Of a stretch of DNA of 64,000 bases, positions 57,330-64,000 are shown in pieces. The translations under genes and the position numbers were made by a program. Each line of letters opens with the position of its first letter. Position 1 is the first letter of the stretch. This stretch comes from Wyeomyia smithii. Lineage: Eukaryota; Arthropoda; Insecta; Diptera; Culicidae. The notes below the pieces were generated by a model. That model was given only the letters and a program-made list of their open reading frames with translations, ran no database searches and was not told where the DNA came from. The DNA lies in assembly GCF_029784165.1 (NCBI RefSeq), contig NC_073696.1, positions 237,258,892-237,322,891 of the forward strand, read 5' to 3'.

Positions 57330-59622
57330 CTATTTATAGAGTTCCTGTTGATAAGAGGATATAAACATTTGATATACTTATTGCACTTTGACTGGATATT
57401 TTCAATGTGCTCCTTGAAAGTAAGATTCTTATCATAAATAAGCCCTAAGTATTAAACTTGATCAGACCAATTTAAGACCACACCGTTCATCTTAATAACG
57501 TGGTTATGGGTGGGTTTGAGAAATGAAACTCTTGGCTTATGAGGAAAAATAATTAACTGTGTTTTAGAAGCATTAGGGGAAATCTTCCATTTCTGCAAGT
57601 GTGAAAAAGATATATCTAAACTTTTTTGTAGCCGACTGCATATAACACGAAGGCTTTTTCCTTCGCGGAAATGCTTGTATCGTCACAAAACAGAGATTTC
57701 TCACAACCTGGTGGTAAATCAGGAAGATCAGAAGTAAAAATGTTATATAAGATTGGGCCTGAAAACTCCCCTGAGGCACACCAGCTCTAACAGGCAATCT
57801 ATCAGATTTACCATTTTGATAGTTAACCTGAAGAGTGCGGTCAGTTGAATAACTTTGTATCATTTTTGTAAGGTAAAGCGGAAAACTGAAATTTGACATT
57901 TTAGCTATTAAACCTTTATGCCAAACACTGTCGAATGCCTTTTCTATATCTAGTAGAGCTGCTCCAGTCGACAGCCGTCAGATTTATTAGTTCAAATCAT
58001 ATTTGTTACTCTAAGTAACTGATGAGTAGTTTAATGCCCATGGCGAAAACCAAACTGCTCATTTGCAAACATTGAGTTCTCATTAATATGTGTTATCATT
58101 CTATTGAGAATTATTCTTTCAAAAAGTTTGCTAATAGAGGAAAGTAAACTAATTGGTCGATAACTTGAACTCAGCTGGATTCTTCTCGGGTTTTTAAATT
58201 GGAGTGACTTTGGCATTTTTCCATTTCGTAGGAAAATGTGCTAGTGCAAAGCATCTGTTAAAAATTTTTATCAAGAAATTTAAAGAGTTTTCGGGAAGTC
58301 TTTTAATAAGGATATAGAAAATCCCATCATCTCCTGGTGCTTTCATGTTTTTGAATTTTTTGAGAATAGTTCGCACCTCATTCAAGTTTGTTTCCAATAC
58401 CTCTTCGGAAAGAAATTCTTGGGTGGTGATCTGATCATACTTTTGGTTTACTTCATTTTCAATAGGACTTACTACGTTCAAATTGGAGTTATGAACGCTC
58501 TCAAACTGCTGAGCAAGTTTTTGAGATTTTTGTTCATTCGTTAGAAAAATGCAATCACCATCTTTAAGGACTGGAATGGGCTTCGAAGATTTATTAAGAA
58601 CCTTCGAAAGCTTCCAGAAAGGTTTTGAATAAGGTTTTAGTTGTTCAACTTCTCTCATGAAATTCTCATTTCGCAAAAGAGTGAATCTATGTTGAATTTC
58701 CTTTTGCAATTCTTGAAAAACAATTTTCAAAGCAGGATCACGAGATCTATGGTATTGACGTCTCCGTATGTTCTTCAAACGTATAAGCAGTTGAAGTTCA
58801 CTGTCAATAATTGGTGCATTAAATTTCACTCGAGCCTTAGGAACTGATAAATTCCGGGCATTGAGTATTAAGCTGCTAAAATTATTACTAATTGCTGTTT
58901 TGTAAAATCATATCATCATTCAAATTTTCTTCGATCGTAGAACGATATCTATCCCAATTAGTCTTGTGATAATTTAACACAGATCTAGTGGGATTTAAAA
59001 TAGTTTCATGGGAAATAGAAAATGTTATGGGAAGATGATCAGAATCAATTGTAGATGGATTCCTTATAGAAGAATAACATGTAGGACCATTTGGAAATAA
59101 AACTGAATAAAATCCAGCCGAGCAATCATTAAACAATATTTTTCCATTGGAATTGCTTTGAGCATTATTCCAAGATCGATGTTTCGCATTAAAATCACCG
59201 ATGATTAAAAATTTAGATTTATTTCTTGTGAGTTTTTGCAAATCTCCCTTGAAATAATTTTTTTGCTCACCAGTGCATTGAAAAGGCAAATACACTGCGG
59301 CTATAAATAAAGTGCCAATACTTGTTTCAATTTCAATTCCCAAACTCTCGATAACTTTGGTTTCAAGATGGGGTAAAACACGATGTTTTATTCGACGGTG
59401 GAAAACGATTGCAACTCCACCACCGGCAACATCAATTCTATCAAACCTATGAACCATGTAATTTGGGTTCTTTTTTAGTTTAATATTTGGCTTTAAAAGC
59501 GTTTCAGTCACAACTGCAATATGCACATCGTGGACTGTTAAAAAATTGAAAAATTCATCTTCTTTCGCTTTTGAAGAGCGAGCATTCCAATTTAGAAAAT
59601 ATACAGCATTATTTAAAATCAT
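57330..59622 (-). pseudogene. Juan-like ORF2 (endonuclease + RT), deleted and frameshifted
   Basis: The endonuclease starts at 59622 with FLNWNARSSKAKEDEFFNFL. It keeps VVTETLLKPN (catalytic Glu), IIGDFNAKHRSWN and SDHLPITF. The usual stretch between P-S-T-I-D and S-D-H is missing, an internal deletion of roughly 25 residues. The RT has KAPGDDGIF (58340), SSYRPISLLSSISKLFERII (58170), NEQFGFRHGH and LDIEKAFDSVWHKGL (57930, catalytic Asp). VRAGVPQGS follows and, in another frame, an F-C-D-D-T catalytic box near 57685. Several frame changes separate these parts. The thumb and C-terminal region are lost. Confidence 0.83.
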
Positions 59623-60863
59623 TGCTGAATTTCAATTTCATAACAATATTAGTTGTAAATTTTAAACCTTCTTGAACAGCCTCGTACATCGAGTTACAGT
59701 TCAACAAAACGGACATTAGCTGCAGTATGGATTGTTGTAGGTATTCAATCTTTTCGGGAGTTGGATTACCTAAATCAATACTGGCTGACTTTTCAGCACC
59801 AAACACGAATGGTTTGTTACTGTTTGAATTTGAAATATTACCTGTAAGGACACTGGCATATGAACAGCCTGGTGTTGCCTGAACAGGATTTTTTGTCTGA
59901 AATTTGTTATCTGAATTTAAATTATTACCTACAGACACACCTGCTAGTGAAAGTGCTGGTGATGCCTGAACAGTATTGAAAGTCTTTTGTATACCCACAT
60001 TGACAACAGGTTGCAGGACAATTAAAGAAATTAGATTTGTGATTTTCGCCACAATTTACACATTTGAAACTATTAGTGGTCTCTTTCACGGGGCAGATAT
60101 CTTTCGTGTGACCAGTGTCACCACAAATCATACATTTTGCCGCCATATGGCAGTTTCGAGTTCCATGACCATAGGCTTGACAATTTCGACATTGAGTAAG
60201 ATTATGGATTTCTCCATGTCTCTTGAAATTTTCCCACTTTATTCGTACGGTAAATAAAACACGTGCTTTTTCCAAACATTTCAAATTATTTACTTTGGTA
60301 CGATCAAAATGTACTAAGTAATTTTCCTGGTGTATTCCAGTTTGATTAATTTTGGCATTGGCCTTTCGTTTCATCAAAATTACTTGGTTGGGAGCAAAAC
60401 CAAGTGATTCTGACAAACATTCTTTAATTTCCTCAATAGTTTGGTCATTTGAAAGACCTTTCAGAACAGCCTTAAACGGTCTCTCGTTTTTGGCATCAAA
60501 AGAATAAAATTTATACATCTTTTCAGTCAAATACTGTAAAAGATGTTTATGGCCATCAAAAGATTCGGCCAAAATACGAATTTCGCCTTGGCGGCCAATA
60601 TGAAAATTAACTTTCACATCCGACAGAAACGATGAAAGCTCTGATCGAAATGCTTTAAAATTGGCTACAAATACCACAATAGGTGGAACTTTAACCTGCT
60701 TCATAACGGCTTTATGCTCAGTATGAGAAGTTTGAATTTCTTGATCCCCAACGGAAGAAAGAATATCATACCAGTTAGTCGAAATTTCAGTGTCACTTGG
60801 AGGAGATGCCTCACGTTTCCTTGAAGCCGCATCAAAGCGAGCTTTTTTATTTTTTCCAGGCAT
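59609..60863 (-). pseudogene. Juan-like ORF1 (gag-like nucleic-acid-binding protein), frameshifted
   Basis: ATG at 60863 starts MPGKNKKARFDAASRKREAS. A central RNA-binding region precedes three zinc knuckles: CRNCQAYGHGTRNC, CMICGDTGHTKDIC and CVNCGENHKSNFFNC. Just after the third, near 60015, the frame shifts. The rest of the protein continues in another frame through S-Y-A-S-V-L-T-G to the stop at 59609. A small deletion at the junction is likely. In the active family this protein binds the element RNA. Confidence 0.82.
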
Positions 60864-61376
60864 AACTGGAAAACTTCACTACACTTTCACTTCACTATAG
60901 AATTTAAGTAGAAATATCTCAAACCAAATTTACTCACTAAACACTCGTTAACGTTAAAAACAAATTTATTACTTTGCGTTTCAACAGGTAGTCTTTCAAG
61001 AAGATTGCCTGTTGAAAGCGAAAAACAAAATTTCAATATCTCTCGGTAGTCTAAGACTTAGCCTCAAGCTGTTGGTAAGATGCGACCGTAATGTAGGACA
61101 GTTCAAGTCGATCTGGAACAAATAATTGTTTAAAATTTCATTCTCAATCCGCATGAAAAACAAAAAAAAAACAAATGAAATACAAAACATTTTCAAGTTA
61201 ACATAAAAAATTCGTGATCGATTTTTGTAGCATAAATTTGCAGAAGAGGAGAATTGAGGGTATTAATGTCGTCAAACAATCGCTTCAGACCCGCTGACAA
61301 TTTTCCGTTAAGCTAAAAAATTTTATTTCCTTCTGTAAAACTTGAGGTCTGCTGAATCACCGCTTATGTTTGAATG

Positions 61377-61464
61377 AATGGATACGTTGCTGCTGCGTTT
61401 GCGGCAATTTGACAGCTAGCCCATACATTTTCTGTCAAATTAACGCAACGCAAACGTATCCATT
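61377..61464. repeat. Short inverted repeat around GACAG/CTGTC
   Basis: AATGGATACGTTGCTGCTGC...TTTGACAG (61377-61415) pairs imperfectly with CTGTCAAATTAACGCAACGC...GTATCCATT (61432-61464) across a 16-base loop. It is probably a small MITE. Confidence 0.6.
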
Positions 61465-61624
61465 GTGTTTGAGCTTTTAGGCAGGCATTGGACGCGAAAA
61501 ATATTTGCTATATTCGGTACGGACTTTTTGGGCAAAATGTTTTTTACACTACAGTTAATATTTACTGTTTACTTGAGCGGTAGCAAACCAATTCGCTTTT
61601 TTTTTTTTTTTTTTTTTCATTTAA

Positions 61625-61734
61625 ATAGGGTATCGAACGTCTTCGTCAGTGGTTTTCTTCGGCAGTTTTTCTGCAGCAATCTTATGCAAAAGGGGGCCGA
61701 AGAAAACCACTGACGAAGACGTTCGGTACCCTAT
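61625..61734. repeat. Hairpin MITE with 39-bp arms
   Basis: The arm 61625-61663 (ATAGGGTATCGAACGTCTTC...CTTCGGC) is inverted at 61696-61734 with a single mismatch, around a 32-base loop. Near-perfect arms imply recent origin or gene conversion. The RNA would fold into a long hairpin. A T run of about 21 precedes it, which could be a tail or simple repeat. Confidence 0.8.
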
Positions 61735-61851
61735 ATTTGCTATGTTATTGTGATTTATTTTAAATAAACTGCGTCTCAAATCTAGTTTTCATTGACAGAA
61801 CAACATTTCAAACGCTTTTGGAGTTTATATCATTATTGATTATAACGTAAG

Positions 61852-63745
61852 GGGCTGGCATCACGGCTAACTAATAATACGTGCCCCGAAAGCTATCTGT
61901 TTAAGTTATTAATTTATAAGTGAATTAAGTGGCCAAACTTGTTAAAAAGTGTCAAGTTGTGATCTGTGATGCTTTGTCTAAGTGAGAAAAGTGAAGGTTT
62001 TGTGAAAAACACAGTGTTCTTTGCGTGAAAATAGTATTTTTTCCTCGAATTGCAATTGAAAATTGTAAGGCCAGCTAAGTTGCGCGAGTGTGAGTGCCTA
62101 CTTTGTGCGTCGCGCTAACTAGCGGTTCGTTATTAACATGCGAAAATGGAATGCATGGCGGTGTGAGCGAAGAGAACAATAATATCTGGCGAGAGAGCGA
62201 AGAGATTAGTGTTGCGCTGTGTTTGTCGGCGTTTGTTTCGCTGGCACAGGCATAACCAAAATAAAACAGATGAGTATAAGTTTTTGTATCAAACATTTTA
62301 AGAATGCATAGGCTCTGTGTGTAGTGGTTTTTAGCGGGTTTAGGACTTTGCCAGAAGTGTAAATATGTCATCTGTTGGGTGCACAAAGTGTGGTAGCTTT
62401 TCGGTTGCGGGTGGAGTTTTTTTTTATATTTACAAACCAGATTGTACGGTGCACTCTCACAGGTCAAAATTGGCAGTTTTACAATATAGTTTCAAAATTT
62501 ATCATTCGAGCATGACAATGCGGCATGCGATTGATGCATCGTCTACAATTGTGAGTCCTGGCAGGGCGGTGACATTTTATTCAGTTCTATGTTCTTGTTT
62601 TATGATTTTCCTAGCTTTTGGACAAATGTTGATATACATAAGTAACTTTTATTTAATTATGTTGAAATCGTTTTGGGCGTGAAAATAGTTCACGACAACT
62701 GAACTTTGATTGCAATTATTTTGGCATTTTAATAATAAACTTGGAACTCTGTTTTGTTTAATATGCTTATTTGCATTTTTTTAAGTTTTTGGGCTATGAA
62801 TGCATGTAACTTTGTCAGTTTTTATATTCAGTAGGTGTCTTTTGTGCGAAACGTCGTGTCGCGTATGCGTCGGTAGGAGAAAATGGAGCGGTCGTCCATA
62901 ATGCCCCGGTGAAACGCATCATCGGCCCGGGTGAGTTTTGTTTATCTAGGGGTTTCCGGAGTGCAGTGGGCACGCTATTGTTCACTTCGGGGAAGTCAGC
63001 TCAGTTTCGCGCACGTTATTTTGACAGCGCTCAGTGTAACTATCTTAATACAGCGGTTTCGGAGCTCAATGACCATTACATCGTTTAATGCTCTGGTGTG
63101 CCTTGTGGGTTTTTTTACTCGCTCTAACGGTTCTTTGAGCTGGTACCAGTAGTTTGCGTTCGGCGTGCGGTGCGTTTTACGAAATTCATTCGTTTCGAGG
63201 TAAATTTTAATAGTTCACGGGATGAAACGCGAAGTTTGGTGTGATACAGACTGTTGACGATTGGTTGCCGATGATACCTAGAAACTTCGATTCTCCTATA
63301 TGCCGATACAGCGATCGTGATGCGGTTCTATTTATATCGTCTTCTGATGGCCGGTTACGCAGAGACCGAGAAATATCCATATCGGGCGCGAATTTGTGTA
63401 GAAAAGATCGCACCATCAACCTCGATGGATCCAGATCAATTCCTTTCCACTAACACTAATTCCTTCCTTTGATACTTGTGGATGATGCAGAGGATTCCTC
63501 GGTCTCTAGTAGCAACAAGTATTAAACTAACACTCCCGATATCCCTTCCTCTATTGATCTGCATTGGGCGTGGCCAGCTACGTTATTGACCAGTGAAAAG
63601 AAAAATCACCAGGAATTGTACACTGAAAATGGCTTGCTACTCCTAGGCACCATTTTGACGGTTCTTTGTGCAATTTCAGCTGATTCTGGTCAATCGCGGG
63701 CAACACACGGGCGATCAAATATGCTATGCTATGCTATGCTATGCT
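61852..63745 (+). mobile_element. RT-less non-LTR-type retroelement with (ATGCT)5 tail
   Basis: A perfect 13-bp duplication ATTATAACGTAAG lies at 61839-61851 and 63746-63758, immediately outside the start GGGCTGGCATCACGG and the pentanucleotide tail. Short tandem repeats instead of poly(A) at the 3' end, with a TSD, are typical of elements in the I/LOA/R1 group. The 5' 500 bases read like a leader with many GTG phrases, followed by an ATG at 62365 (M-S-S-V-G-C-T-K-C-G) that may be the remains of ORF1. No endonuclease or RT is present, so most of the coding region has been deleted or never existed. Clade not assigned. Confidence 0.72.
63721..63745 (+). repeat. (ATGCT)5 pentanucleotide tail
   Basis: Five perfect copies directly abut the right 13-bp TSD, marking the 3' terminus of the retroelement. 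Confidence 0.85.
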
Positions 63746-63758
63746 ATTATAACGTAAG

Positions 63759-64000
63759 ATTCCAAGGAAGATTTTTGGTTAATTAAATACGTTATTCGTT
63801 ATTTCGCCGTTCGGTGGTTTTCTGTGACCGAGACAAACCGGAAGGAAACGAGAGAATACTAAATAATCAGTTCAATACGACTCAAAATAAGTCAGTCTTA
63901 GGGCATTTGAAGGCTTACTAATTAACATGCAAAGATGATTTTTAAGTTTGAATACTATACTGACTTTGAGTTTTATTAAATGATTTATTTGAGGTCGCAC
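63759..64000. other. Unassigned tract at the window edge
   Basis: AT-rich sequence with no gene or element recognised. It is the original right flank of the retroelement insertion. Confidence 0.5.

Larger units (their letters stand above)
57290..61215 (-). mobile_element. Juan-A-like jockey-clade retrotransposon, decayed
   Basis: A minus-strand element with a 5' leader (about 61215-60864), ORF1 (60863-59609) and ORF2 (59622 down to about 57330), with the 14-base ORF1/ORF2 overlap typical of jockey elements. Protein similarity is to the Juan family, which is abundant in culicine mosquitoes; the name rests on my recognition of the motifs. The last part of the RT gene is missing before an A-rich end near 57290. 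Both outer limits are approximate and I found no TSD. Confidence 0.82.

Overview
This is animal nuclear DNA, almost certainly from a culicine mosquito and probably Aedes. It is AT-rich, gene-poor and packed with nested, decayed transposable elements. The non-LTR retrotransposons are of Juan-A/jockey, R1-clade, L1-clade and Jockey/CR1-like types, alongside tRNA-derived SINEs, mariner/Tc1 relics, and hAT and pogo MITEs. No bacterial or viral gene, rRNA, CRISPR array or functional tRNA was found. The species is an inference from this repeat mix.

Host genes: the only confidently recognised cellular gene is on the minus strand. Two coding exons (24594-24827 and 23100-23330, both phase 0, with GT-AG borders) encode the CRAL-TRIO lipid-binding region of the non-receptor tyrosine phosphatase PTPN9/Ptpmeg2. 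Its other exons were not located here. A GC-richer minus-strand block ending in a GTAAGT donor at 47935 could be an upstream untranslated exon. A second promoter-like block (11145-12400, minus) ends in a possible short start exon. One orphan exon-like piece lies at 15512-15599.

Region by region: 1-2.8 kb has no recognised gene. 2.8-8 kb holds a large fold-back repeat, two oppositely oriented mariner relics, a pogo-type MITE, a promoter-like dispersed repeat and a 3' stub of an R1-clade element with a 14-bp target-site duplication (TSD). 8-17 kb is mostly unrecognised non-coding DNA. 17.06-22.3 kb is a nest: a 5'-truncated R1-clade element lies between 236-bp direct repeats made of the 3' end of a minus-strand Jockey/CR1-like element, which also carries a SINE and a MITE. 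22.3-25.7 kb carries the Ptpmeg2 exons. 25.77-27.18 kb is a 5'-truncated Jockey-type element with a 9-bp TSD. 27.2-35.4 kb has fold-back and tandem repeats and a near-complete minus-strand L1-clade element, whose ORF1 is split by a hAT transposon with a perfect 8-bp TSD. 39-43.4 kb has two copies of a SINE (one inside a Tc1/mariner-type element) and a hAT MITE. 44-57 kb is dispersed repeats, a hAT transposase relic and a hAT MITE rich in ATCCGC-type hexamers. 57.3-61.2 kb is a decayed Juan-like jockey element. 61.85-63.75 kb is an RT-less non-LTR-type element with an (ATGCT)5 tail and a 13-bp TSD.

The elements do not work together as a pathway. What links them is a history of insertion: TSDs and interrupted reading frames let the order be read. 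The most unusual observation is the 236-bp direct repeat that exactly brackets the R1-clade insertion, far longer than ordinary TSDs.
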